Below, piece by piece: positions 35,199 to 43,681 of a stretch of 64,000 bases of DNA. Position numbers and translations under genes: made by a program. Below the pieces are notes generated by a model. That model worked only from the letters and a program-made list of their open reading frames with translations, was not told where the DNA came from and searched no databases. Source of the DNA: Martelella sp. NC20 (GTDB lineage Bacteria; Pseudomonadota; Alphaproteobacteria; Rhizobiales; Rhizobiaceae); assembly GCF_013459645.1 (NCBI RefSeq), contig NZ_CP054861.1, positions 416,501 through 480,500 on the forward strand, given 5' to 3'. Numbering within the stretch: position 1 is the stretch's first letter; each line of letters opens with the position of its first letter.

Positions 35199-36359
35199 TC
35201 AGGCTGGTACGGCCAGGATTTCGGGCGCCGAGCCCGGCGGCACCGGACCGATGGCCTCAGCCGCGACAATCTCCGGTCTGGCCCATTCCTTGCGCGTCGC
35301 CTCGTTCAGGACGAGACCGTGGCCGGGCCGTTCCGGCGCGATGAAAAAGCCGTCGCGGATCTCGTAGGTCTCCTCGACGAGGTGGTCGAAATTCTGGAAC
35401 GAATATTCGAGCCACTCGACCTCCGGCAGCGCCAGCGCCGGATGCAGGCCAACCTCCAGAAACGTGTTGCCGAGCGAAACCGGAACGCCAAGCTCGGCGG
35501 CAAGCCAGCCGACATGCATGACGTCGGTGATCTGGCCATGGACATTGACCATGTCGGTCGCCCCCGCCGTCATCAGCGCGCGCTTGCCGGAGGCGTCGAG
35601 ATATTCGCCGGAATTGATCATCGTGTTGCCGGTCGCCTCGCACAGCATTTTCAAACCGGAAAAATCCGAGCGCAAAATCGGATCCTCGACCCAGGTGAGG
35701 CGATAGCCAAGCGCCTCGATCGCGTTGATCTTGATCAGCGCCTCCTTGGCGCCCCACGCCTCGTTGGCGTCGATCATGATCCGGGCATCGGCCCGCACGG
35801 CCTTTTTCAGGAGGGCAAGCCTGTGCAGATCCCATTCGAAATCGGGATGCCCGACCTTGATCTTGAAGGCGGAAAAGCCCTGCGCGTCCGCCGCACCGAA
35901 AAGCGCGGTGAATTCGTGATCGCTCAGATGAAAATCAAGCCCGGAGGCGTAGGCGCGGATCCGGTCCTTGTGCCCGCCGCCCAGCAGCCGGTAGAGCGGC
36001 AGGCCGAGCTGTTTGGCAAACATGTCCCAGAGCGCGACCTGCACGGCTTCATAGGCAGGAATGGATGCCGCGCGCTGCTTGCCGCCGCGCGGCCGGGAAA
36101 CGCGATGCACCAGCGCACCCGCCTGCTCGCCCTCAAGCGCGGGAAAAACTTCCGCCGCGAAAACGCGCGTCAGCTCCTGCTCCGAGGGCAGCGGAAAGAA
36201 CAGCGACTGGATGAAGCCCAGTCCGACGGTTCCGTCCTCGGCAATCAGTTCCAGCGCGGCCACATGCACGTCATCGGCACGCACCTGGCTGTCGCCGATC
36301 GGACGATGGCGACGAAACTGGTAGCGTGTGATACGAAAGCTCGCTATGGGCATGGGCAT
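35199..36359 (-). CDS. Enolase-superfamily (mandelate racemase/muconate lactonizing) protein
   Basis: A 386-residue enzyme of the mandelate-racemase group. Visible are K166 and K168 in FKIKVGH and metal ligands D197 (IDANE), E225 (WVEDP) and E252 (SGEY). At the position of the catalytic His of mandelate racemase the sequence is Asn298 (SLGNTFLEVGL), so a one-base or different-base mechanism is expected. Dehydration of a sugar acid is the likely reaction. It may start at ATG 36359 or 36353. It is divergent from the GntR gene and leads the transporter operon. Confidence 0.84.
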   Translation of the reverse strand: MPMPIASFRITRYQFRRHRPIGDSQVRADDVHVAALELIAEDGTVGLGFIQSLFFPLPSEQELTRVFAAEVFPALEGEQAGALVHRVSRPRGGKQRAASIPAYEAVQVALWDMFAKQLGLPLYRLLGGGHKDRIRAYASGLDFHLSDHEFTALFGAADAQGFSAFKIKVGHPDFEWDLHRLALLKKAVRADARIMIDANEAWGAKEALIKINAIEALGYRLTWVEDPILRSDFSGLKMLCEATGNTMINSGEYLDASGKRALMTAGATDMVNVHGQITDVMHVGWLAAELGVPVSLGNTFLEVGLHPALALPEVEWLEYSFQNFDHLVEETYEIRDGFFIAPERPGHGLVLNEATRKEWARPEIVAAEAIGPVPPGSAPEILAVPA

Positions 36360-36380
36360 CTGGTAGACTATTCCCGATGA

Positions 36381-36391
36381 TTGATATATCA
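36381..36391. promoter_or_regulatory. Candidate GntR operator between enolase-superfamily and GntR genes
   Basis: TTGATATATCA contains the 10-base palindrome TGATATATCA (36382-36391) in the short divergent promoter. The 10-mer TTGATATATC occurs again at 38120-38129 in front of the aldo/keto reductase, and the left context ATGATT is also shared. A TATACT hexamer at 36406-36411 could be the GntR gene's -10 element. The repeat supports one GntR regulon across these three units. Confidence 0.6.
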
Positions 36392-36430
36392 GATGGCGGA
36401 CGTAATATACTTATCGAGAGTGAGAGACAA

Positions 36431-37123
36431 GTGGTTTCTTCGAAATTGTCGAATTCCGGCGCTGCCGCGCCCCATGGCGCGAAACGCCTCAGCGACGTTG
36501 CGTATGAGCGGATTCTCGAACATCTGTTCGCGAAGAAGCTGCCGGCAGGCGCCTTCGTCTCGCAAAACCAGCTCGTCGAGATGCTGGACATTCCGGTTGC
36601 GCCGCTGCGCGACGCCTTGCGGGTTCTGGAAGTGGAAGGGGTGCTGACCATCCATCCGCGTTCCGGCATCGAGTTCGTCAAGCCGGGGCTGGAACTGACG
36701 CGCTCGACCTATCAGTACCGCACGATACTGGAATGCGCGGCGGTGAAGGTCTTCGCCGAAACGGCCAGCGACGAGGAGATCGCCGCGCTTCTGACGCAGC
36801 ATGAAATGCTGTCGGAGGCGATCGGCCGGACCGGTCTCGACGATCAGGCTCTCGCGGAGATCGAGCGGCTCGAGGCGGCGCTGCACGATTCCATCATCGG
36901 CGCGCTCGACAACCCGCTGATCAATTCCAGCTACAAGCGCATGCACAACTATCTGCGGCTGGTGCGGCTCGACAGGAAGATGACGCCGCCGCTCGCCCAG
37001 CGCTCGCTCAACGAGCACATGACGATCCTCAAGGCCTGCCGGGCGCGCGCGGTTCAGGGGGCGGAAGACGCGGTCCGAGCCCATTTCGAAGCGGCGCTGC
37101 GCCGCCATATGGGGCTTTATTGA
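36431..37123 (+). CDS. GntR-family (FCD domain) transcriptional regulator
   Basis: A 230-residue FadR-subfamily regulator: winged helix (LSDVAYERILEHLFAKKL, then QNQLVEMLDIPVAPLRDALRVLEVEGVLTI) followed by an FCD ligand-binding domain (TYQYRTILECAAVKVF; LEAALHDSIIG). The frame is open from ATG 36377, but that start would place the palindromic operator and a -10-like hexamer inside the coding region, so GTG 36431 is preferred; both are possible. It is divergent from the enolase/transporter operon and convergent with the aldo/keto reductase. FCD proteins commonly sense sugar acids or their lactones. Confidence 0.82.
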   Translation: MVSSKLSNSGAAAPHGAKRLSDVAYERILEHLFAKKLPAGAFVSQNQLVEMLDIPVAPLRDALRVLEVEGVLTIHPRSGIEFVKPGLELTRSTYQYRTILECAAVKVFAETASDEEIAALLTQHEMLSEAIGRTGLDDQALAEIERLEAALHDSIIGALDNPLINSSYKRMHNYLRLVRLDRKMTPPLAQRSLNEHMTILKACRARAVQGAEDAVRAHFEAALRRHMGLY

Positions 37124-37126
37124 GGA

Positions 37127-38089
37127 TCAGCGGATCGTAAAGGGCAGGATCTCGCTGAGGAAATCCCGCGGCAGCGCCGTGCCGAACTGTTCCAGATTGC
37201 GCATCAGGCTGTAGCGTTTACCCGTCCCGATCAGGATATGCGAGACGCAAGGGTGATCCGCCGGAAAGTTGATCGCGGCTTCCGGCAGCGCCAGGCCGTA
37301 GCGCCCGGCAATGGCGGCAATCGCGGCGACCTTTTCCTGAATGTCGGGCGTTGCCGGCTCATAGTTGAAATGCGCGTCCGGCCCCGGCCCGGTCGCCAGT
37401 ATGCCGGAGTTGAACACGCCGCCGATGACAAGACGGGTTCCCGCGACGCGCGCGCGCGGCAGCAGCGCTTCTTCGGCAGAGCGGTCGAGCAGCGTATAGC
37501 GCCCGGCAAGCAGGATCTCGTCGAACTCCGCATGGTCCATCAGATCAAGACAGACCGCCGTTTCGTTGACGCCGAGGCCGAAGCCTGCGATCGCCCCTTC
37601 GGCCTTCAGTCTTTCGAGAGCCTTCAGGCCGGAGCCGGTCAGGTCTCTCATATGCCGCGCATTGGCCTCCGGCCCGTGCGCGAATTCGCCGATGTCGTGA
37701 ACGTAGAGAATATCGATCCGGTCAAGGCCGAGGCGGGCAAGGCTCTGCTCGTAGGAACGCATGATGCCGTCATGGCTGTAGTCGAAGCGCACGCTGTGCC
37801 TCAGATGCCCGAACGGCGGGTCGGGCGCATCGTCATCAGGCGCTTCCAGCAGCCTGCCGACCTTGCTTGAAAGGGTAAAGTCCGCGCGCGCCTTCTCGCG
37901 CAGGAAATCGCCGACAAGCTGCTCGGATAGACCCAGGCCGTAAAACGGCGCAGTGTCGAAACGACGGATGCCCGCATCCCATGCCGCCTCCAGCACATCG
38001 CGGGCATCTGCGACCGAGACCGGCGCATAAAGACCGGCCAATGCCGCGCAACCGAACGCGATGCGCGCTTTCTGCCCCTCGTCTGTCAA
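37127..38089 (-). CDS. Aldo/keto reductase, probable D-threo-aldose (L-fucose) 1-dehydrogenase
   Basis: A 320-residue aldo/keto reductase. FDTAPFYGLGLSEQLVG carries the catalytic Asp and Tyr, LSSKVGRLL the Lys, and DILYVHDIGEF the His. The sequence resembles the aldose 1-dehydrogenase/pyridoxal 4-dehydrogenase group, which oxidises L-fucose, D-arabinose and L-xylose to lactones. A TTG at 38089 has a perfect AGGAG site 6 bases upstream; an in-frame ATG at 38116 has none and would lie in the operator, so TTG is chosen. No other sugar dehydrogenase of this type is in the window, so it may supply the first step of the L-fucose-type pathway at 9.6-20 kb. Confidence 0.8.
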   Translation of the reverse strand: MTDEGQKARIAFGCAALAGLYAPVSVADARDVLEAAWDAGIRRFDTAPFYGLGLSEQLVGDFLREKARADFTLSSKVGRLLEAPDDDAPDPPFGHLRHSVRFDYSHDGIMRSYEQSLARLGLDRIDILYVHDIGEFAHGPEANARHMRDLTGSGLKALERLKAEGAIAGFGLGVNETAVCLDLMDHAEFDEILLAGRYTLLDRSAEEALLPRARVAGTRLVIGGVFNSGILATGPGPDAHFNYEPATPDIQEKVAAIAAIAGRYGLALPEAAINFPADHPCVSHILIGTGKRYSLMRNLEQFGTALPRDFLSEILPFTIR

Positions 38090-38102
38090 CAGCCTCTCCT
38101 TA

Positions 38103-38130
38103 GATATCAATTTCATGATTTGATATATCT
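38103..38130. promoter_or_regulatory. Candidate GntR operator before the aldo/keto reductase
   Basis: Inverted arms ATATCAA (38104-38110) and TTGATAT (38120-38126) flank a 9-base spacer centred on TCATGA. The right half TTGATATATC is identical to the site at 36381-36390. It lies just upstream of the AGGAG ribosome site of the minus-strand gene, a position suited to repression. Confidence 0.6.
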
Positions 38131-38171
38131 GTACCCGGCAAATAGCAAGGACCGCGCCGACACGATCAAAA

Positions 38172-38374
38172 CCCCATGAGGAAACGCTGACGGCGCGGCG
38201 CATTGCCGGCACGGTCGACAACCCGACCTTTGTCAGCGTCGATGACGTTTCCGGCGTCATTTACGCCAACTCCGAGTTTTTGGCTGGCACGAAGGCACCA
38301 CCAGCGCCCTTGCCTTTGACGCCGGAGAGGGAGCGTTCAGAACGCTGACAGAGGATGCGTGGAAATACCCCTGA
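38172..38374 (+). pseudogene. Remnant of a lactonase (6-phosphogluconolactonase-like beta-propeller) gene
   Basis: Two adjacent frames read like one blade of a lactonase-family beta-propeller: RIAGTVDNPTFVSVD followed by GVIYANSEF, then after a one-base shift at a T5 run (38277-38281) FGWHEGTTSALAFDAGEGAF, with a stop at 38372-38374. No start, and no more of the protein, is present. The fragment is on the strand opposite the aldo/keto reductase, whose product would be a lactone. It fills most of the 324-base gap 38090-38413. Confidence 0.6.
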
Positions 38375-38413
38375 TCACGTCTTAATAAATGACAATGAAC
38401 AGCGGACACGCAC

Positions 38414-39526
38414 CTATTGCATAAACCCGCGGAAACGGCGCAGGGCGATGGCAAACAGCGCCAGTCCGAGGGCAGCCAGCCAGACGAATTGCGGCCAGAC
38501 GACATCGAAGCCCGCGCCGCGAAACAGGATGGCCTGCGACAACGTCACATAATGGGTATTGGGCGCCAGCAGCATGATGTCCTGAATGAATTGCGGCATG
38601 CTTTCGCGCGGCGTCATTCCGCCGGAAAGCACCTGCAACGGCATCAGTACCAGCATCAGCAACAGACCGAACTGCGGCATCGAGCCCGCCACGGTCGCCA
38701 GGAAAATGCCGAGCGAGCACATCGAAAACAGCATCAGCGCGCTGCCGGCCATGAACAGCGGCATGGAACCGTTGACCGGCACGCCGAGAATGCCTTCGAC
38801 CACGATCACAAGGGAAAGCGTCGAGGCGACGAGGACGACGAGGCCGATCGACCAGATCTTGCTGACCACGATTTCGAGGGCGGTGACCGGCATGACCAGA
38901 AGGTGCTCGATCGTGCCATGCTCGCGCTCGCGGATCAGCGCCGCGCCGGACAGGATCATCGACAGCATGGTGATGCTGGTGATGATGTTGATGATCGAAC
39001 CGAACCACATCTGGCTGAGCTGCGGATTGTAGCGGGCGCGGATATCGAGAGAGACCGGAATTTCGCTGCCGCCGGGAAAGCGGTTCAGATATTCGCTGAC
39101 GGTGTTGTCGATAATCTGCTGGATGTCGTTATTGCCGGTGAAGGCCTGCGTCATGCGCGTGGCGTCGATATTGAGCTGCAGTTCCGGCTTTCGCCCGGCC
39201 AGAACGTCCCGTTCGAAATTCGCCGGAATATCGAGCACGAAGGTCGATGTTCCGGTGTCTAGCCGGGCGTCCATCTCGGCGGTGTCAATGATCTCAGGCT
39301 CGATGAAATAGGGGGGATAGAAGGCATCGATAATGCGATACGACAGCGCCGAGCGATCCTCGTCGACAACCGCGATGGCCGCGCGGTTGAGCGTTTCCGG
39401 CATGGCGGAGGATTCCATGTAGATGGACAGCGAAAAGGCGTAGACGATGAGAACGACCATCAGCGTATCGCGGCCAAGCCCCCGTAATTCCTTGATGCCG
39501 AGCTGGAGGATATTGGAAAACCGCAT
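38414..39526 (-). CDS. ABC-2 type exporter permease (YhhJ-like)
   Basis: A 370-residue ABC-2 membrane protein: one N-terminal helix (DTLMVVLIVYAFSLSIY), a large extracytoplasmic domain to about residue 165, then five C-terminal helices with the family pattern LIREREHGTIEHLLVMPV and GGMTPRESMPQFIQ. It is the last gene of a three-gene exporter operon and starts 4 bases after the ATPase-permease gene. It would pair with the membrane half of that protein. The substrate is unknown. Confidence 0.92.
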   Translation of the reverse strand: MRFSNILQLGIKELRGLGRDTLMVVLIVYAFSLSIYMESSAMPETLNRAAIAVVDEDRSALSYRIIDAFYPPYFIEPEIIDTAEMDARLDTGTSTFVLDIPANFERDVLAGRKPELQLNIDATRMTQAFTGNNDIQQIIDNTVSEYLNRFPGGSEIPVSLDIRARYNPQLSQMWFGSIINIITSITMLSMILSGAALIREREHGTIEHLLVMPVTALEIVVSKIWSIGLVVLVASTLSLVIVVEGILGVPVNGSMPLFMAGSALMLFSMCSLGIFLATVAGSMPQFGLLLMLVLMPLQVLSGGMTPRESMPQFIQDIMLLAPNTHYVTLSQAILFRGAGFDVVWPQFVWLAALGLALFAIALRRFRGFMQ

Positions 39527-39529
39527 GAC

Positions 39530-42301
39530 CTACCTCGCCTGCTTGCCGAGCAGCAGCGTGCTGGCAATCGTCAGAACCGGAATGGCGATGAGAAGCGGCA
39601 CGAAGGCAGCCTGAAGGTCGGCAAAGCCGAGCGCCTTGGTGAAGGTGCCGCGCGATATCGTCACGAAATAGGTGGCCGGGTAGATCTCGCCGATAAAGGC
39701 GCCGAAGCCCTGAAGCGCGCTGACCGGATCGATGAGGCCGGAATACTGGATTGCCGGAATGAGGGTGAGAAGAGCGGTGGCGAAAAGCGCTGCGATCTGG
39801 CTGCTGGTAAAGGTCGACACCAGAAGGCCCATGCCGGTGGAAATGATGACGAAAAGCAGGGCCGCCAGCGAAAAGGCAAGCATGCTGCCGGTAAAGGGCA
39901 CCTGAAACACCATCAGCGAGGTTGCCAGCAGCAGGGCGAAATTGAACATGGCAAGCACGACATAGGGCACCTGTTTGCCAAGCAGGAATTCGAGCCTGGT
40001 CGTCGGCGTGACATAGAAATTGACGATCGAGCCCAGTTCCTTTTCCCGCACCACGGAAAGCGTGGTGAGAATGGCGGGAATGAGCATCAGCAGCATCGGA
40101 ATGACCGCCGGCGCCATGGCGACGAGGCTGCGGATATCAGGATTGTAGCGATAGCGCGCGGCGACCGAATAGGCCGGATCAGCCGCACCCGCCCCGTAGA
40201 TTTCCGCGATCTTGCGGGTAAGCCATGTGGCATAGACGCCTTGAATATAGCCTCTGGCCGACGATGCGCGCTGCGGCATCGAGCCGTCCAGCCAGACGCC
40301 GACTTCGACATCGCGACCACGCGCCAGATCGGCGGCGAAATTCGGCGGAATTTCGATCGCGAAACTGATTTCCCCGTCGCGCATGCGCCTGTCCATATCG
40401 GCGTAATCGACAAGCGGGTCTTTCTCGTCGAAATAGCGCGATCCGGAAATATCGAGCGTCAGGTCCCGGCTCGTCACGGTCTGATCGCGGTCGAGCGTGG
40501 CATAGCTCAGGTTTTCGATATCGAGATTGATGCCGTAGCCGATCACCAGCAGCAAAATGACGCTGCCGATGATCGCCATGGTGGCGCGGATCGGGTCGCG
40601 GCGCAGTTCCAGCGTCTCGCGCCAGGAATAGGCCATCATCCGGCGAAAATCGAAATGACGTCTCAGCGCCCTTTCGGTGACCCTGTCGTCGGCATCATCC
40701 TTTCCGGTATCTTCGGCGATAACCGGTCCTTCCGTCCCTTCCGCCCCGTCCGTCACCGCTTCCAGATGGCTGATGAAGGCCTCTTCGAGCGTTGCCTTCC
40801 CGCTGGCCTCGATGATCGCTGCCGGCCGGTCGCTCGCCAGCACCCTGCCGGCGTGCATCAGCGAAATCCGATCGCAACGCGCCGCCTCGTTCATGAAATG
40901 GGTGGAGACGAAAATCGTGACATTGTCGTTGCGCGAAAGCGCGATCAGCATGCGCCAGAAGTCGTCCCGCGCCACCGGGTCAACACCGGAGGTCGGCTCG
41001 TCCAGGATCAGGATATCCGGACTGTGGATCATCGCGACCGCCAGCGACAGGCGCTGGCGGATGCCGAGCGGCAGCGCATCCGGCAGGCTGTCGGCAACGT
41101 CGGCGAGATCGAACCGCGCGATCATCTCGGCAACGCGCGGACCGATCGTCTCCGCCGGCAGCCGGTAAAGCCGCGCGTGCAAATACAGGTTCTGCCTTAC
41201 GCTCAGCTCGGTATAGAGCGAAAAGGCCTGAGACATATAGCCGACCCGCCGGCGCACATCGAGATTGCCGGGATCGAGCGGCTGGCCGAACAGCTTTGCC
41301 GTGCCCTCGCTCGCGTCCAGAAGCCCGGTCAGCATTTTCATGGTCGTGGTCTTGCCGCAGCCATTCGAGCCGAGAAAGCCGAAAATCTCGCCCCGGCGGA
41401 TGCGGAAGCTGACATCGTCGACGGCGGTGAAATCGCCGAACCGCTTGCTCAGATGCTCGGCCTCGATGGCGCAATCACCGGCATCGTCGTCCTCGCGCGG
41501 GGCAATGTCCACCGCCGGCCGGTCGCGGCGGACCGCTTCCGGCAGCAGCGCCACGAAAGCATCGTCGAGATTGTCGGTGGCGGTCGCGTGCAGAAGTTCG
41601 GCCGGGCTTCCCGTGGCAAGAACATTGCCGTCATTCATCGCCGCCAGCCAGTCGAAGCGCGCGGCCTCTTCCATATAGGCCGTCGCGACGACGACGCTCA
41701 TGCCGGGGCGCGAGGCGCGGATACTTGCGATCAGGCTCCAGAACTGGCGTCTGGACAACGGATCGACGCCGGTCGTCGGTTCGTCGAGAACCAGAAGATC
41801 GGGGTCGTGAATGAGCGCGCAGCAAAGCCCGAGCTTCTGTTTCATGCCGCCTGAAAGCTTGCCGGCCGGCCTGTCGGCAAAGGGCAGCAGTCCCGTACTC
41901 TTCAGCAGGGATTCGATGCGCCGCCTGCGCTCTCTATGGGCATGGCCGAAAAGCCGGCCGAAGAAATCGATGTTCTCGTAGACGGACAGCGTGGCATAGA
42001 GATTGCGGCCAAGCCCCTGCGGCATATAGGCGATACGCGGGCAGACGGCGCGGCGGTGCCCGTCATCGGAGATATCGCCATCAAGCACGGTGACCGTGCC
42101 GGTCTGCACCTTGCGCGCGCCGGCCACCAGCGACAGCAGGCTCGACTTGCCGACGCCGTCCGGGCCGATGAGGCCGGCCATGCAGCCGGCGGGAATCTCA
42201 AGCGATATGCCGTTCAGCGCCGTCGTCTTGCGAAAAAGCAGGCTGACGCCCTCAAGGCGGGCGACTGTGGCGGCGCCATCCTGCTTATCCGCGGCGTTCA
42301 T
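39530..42301 (-). CDS. Fused ABC exporter: two ATPase domains plus ABC-2 permease (RbbA/YhiH-like)
   Basis: A 923-residue polypeptide. ATPase domain 1 (about residues 10-235) has Walker [10 protein letters not shown], the unusual Asp variant typical of this family, and signature LSGGMKQKL. Domain 2 (about 285-510) has GSNGCGKTT and Walker [13 protein letters not shown]; its signature LPLGIRQRL is degenerate. From about 570 on there is an ABC-2 permease domain with a large external loop. The same layout occurs in E. coli YhiH/RbbA. It is translationally coupled to the adaptor gene (4-base overlap). Confidence 0.93.
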   Translation of the reverse strand: MNAADKQDGAATVARLEGVSLLFRKTTALNGISLEIPAGCMAGLIGPDGVGKSSLLSLVAGARKVQTGTVTVLDGDISDDGHRRAVCPRIAYMPQGLGRNLYATLSVYENIDFFGRLFGHAHRERRRRIESLLKSTGLLPFADRPAGKLSGGMKQKLGLCCALIHDPDLLVLDEPTTGVDPLSRRQFWSLIASIRASRPGMSVVVATAYMEEAARFDWLAAMNDGNVLATGSPAELLHATATDNLDDAFVALLPEAVRRDRPAVDIAPREDDDAGDCAIEAEHLSKRFGDFTAVDDVSFRIRRGEIFGFLGSNGCGKTTTMKMLTGLLDASEGTAKLFGQPLDPGNLDVRRRVGYMSQAFSLYTELSVRQNLYLHARLYRLPAETIGPRVAEMIARFDLADVADSLPDALPLGIRQRLSLAVAMIHSPDILILDEPTSGVDPVARDDFWRMLIALSRNDNVTIFVSTHFMNEAARCDRISLMHAGRVLASDRPAAIIEASGKATLEEAFISHLEAVTDGAEGTEGPVIAEDTGKDDADDRVTERALRRHFDFRRMMAYSWRETLELRRDPIRATMAIIGSVILLLVIGYGINLDIENLSYATLDRDQTVTSRDLTLDISGSRYFDEKDPLVDYADMDRRMRDGEISFAIEIPPNFAADLARGRDVEVGVWLDGSMPQRASSARGYIQGVYATWLTRKIAEIYGAGAADPAYSVAARYRYNPDIRSLVAMAPAVIPMLLMLIPAILTTLSVVREKELGSIVNFYVTPTTRLEFLLGKQVPYVVLAMFNFALLLATSLMVFQVPFTGSMLAFSLAALLFVIISTGMGLLVSTFTSSQIAALFATALLTLIPAIQYSGLIDPVSALQGFGAFIGEIYPATYFVTISRGTFTKALGFADLQAAFVPLLIAIPVLTIASTLLLGKQAR

Positions 42302-43383
42302 TGGGCGAGATTTCCTTCAAGCGCCGCGGGCCATGCGGCATCGGGGTCATAGCGCACATAGGCGACGCCCGGCAGGCCGGTCTTGACGAGGTCGATATAC
42401 TTGCGCAACAGAGCCGGGTCGATGCGGGCCTTGACCCGGAACATCAGCTTCTGGCGCTCCACCTCGGTCTCGACGGTCTTCGGCGTGAACTGGGCGACGT
42501 CGGAAACGTAGGAAATGCTGGCGGGGACGGTGAATTGCGGCGCGGCATCGAGCACCAGCCGGGTCTCGGCGCCGATTGCCGTCAGGCCCGCCTGTTCCGT
42601 CGGCAGGAAGAAGTTCATGTAGACATCGGTCAGGTCGACGACGTTGAGAATACGCCCGCCGGCCGCGACGATCTCGCCCGGCTGGGCGACAAGATACTGC
42701 ACGCGTCCGGGGCGCGGCGCGGTCAGGGTGCTGTCGTCAATGATCGACTGGATATAGTCTATACTGGCCTCAGCGGCATCGATTGCCGCCTCTGCCTTTG
42801 TAAGCTGCGCCTCGGCGGTACTGATGGCCGCGCTTGCGGCGGCGGATGAGGCTTCGCCGGCGGCCATGGTGGCCTTCGCCTGCAACGCCGCCGCCTCGGC
42901 ATCCTCAAGCGTCTGCCTGGAGGTGACGTTTGTCTGCACCAGCCTCTGTATGCGCGCATAAGTGGCCTCGGCGGAATTGAGCAGGGCCTTGCGCTGCTCG
43001 ACGACGGCTTCGGCGGCCCGTTTTTCCGCCTTCGCCTGTTCAATCGTCGCATTGGCCGCATCAACGCCGGTGCGGGCGCTACGCAGATTGGCCTCGGCCT
43101 CGCGTTTTTGCGCCTCGATCTGCCTGGTGTCCATCTGCACCAGTTTCTCGCCGGCCTGGATGAAATCGCCCTCATTGACGAAAATCTCGCTGATGCGCCC
43201 GGCGGACTTGGCGGAGATATCGATTTCCGTCGCCTCGATACGGCCATTCCCGCTGGCAATGCCTTCAGGAAGAGTGTCGCCGTTGAGATTGCGCCACGCG
43301 GCATAGCTGCCCGCCGCGACGGCCGCCAGGACGATGATTGCGACCCATTTACCCAAACCTGTCCGCACTTTGTCATCCTCCAT
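42298..43383 (-). CDS. HlyD-family secretion adaptor (YhiI-like)
   Basis: A 361-residue periplasmic adaptor anchored by one N-terminal helix ([18 protein letters not shown]). A lipoyl half ([21 protein letters not shown]), a long Ala/Glu-rich coiled coil (about 105-210), the second half ([18 protein letters not shown]) and a barrel domain follow. It connects the ABC-2 exporter to the cell envelope. ATG 43383 is used although no strong ribosome site is seen; the frame extends to 43824 without similarity. It begins the exporter operon. Confidence 0.88.
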   Translation of the reverse strand: MEDDKVRTGLGKWVAIIVLAAVAAGSYAAWRNLNGDTLPEGIASGNGRIEATEIDISAKSAGRISEIFVNEGDFIQAGEKLVQMDTRQIEAQKREAEANLRSARTGVDAANATIEQAKAEKRAAEAVVEQRKALLNSAEATYARIQRLVQTNVTSRQTLEDAEAAALQAKATMAAGEASSAAASAAISTAEAQLTKAEAAIDAAEASIDYIQSIIDDSTLTAPRPGRVQYLVAQPGEIVAAGGRILNVVDLTDVYMNFFLPTEQAGLTAIGAETRLVLDAAPQFTVPASISYVSDVAQFTPKTVETEVERQKLMFRVKARIDPALLRKYIDLVKTGLPGVAYVRYDPDAAWPAALEGNLAQ

Positions 43384-43681
43384 TTCGGCGTGATATTTCA
43401 CCCGACACAGCCATAACACTCTTTCCATCCTATCGGGCGGAAAGATCGTGACAATGCGGCATGTCGTCTCCGTATCTCGGACCTTACAAAGCTGATTTGC
43501 ATGTGCCCCGGGAAGCGAGCGAAATTTGGCGCGGTCAGGCTGAATATGTCGGATTCGGTGCTCGCGAAAACTCGTTGTGTCCGAGACCACCCGCGTTTCG
43601 CCCGCGAGCACGGATGAAGAGGCCGGCGCGAGAACGATCAGGTTGGTCGCGGCGCAAGAGGTTGATGTCGGCTTCCCGGGC
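43384..43681. other. Non-coding stretch between exporter and paa genes
   Basis: About 300 bases hold the promoter of the exporter operon and the end of the paa/liv operon. Frames here lack ribosome sites and resemble nothing I recognise; no terminator hairpin with a T-run and no repeat was seen. Confidence 0.5.
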
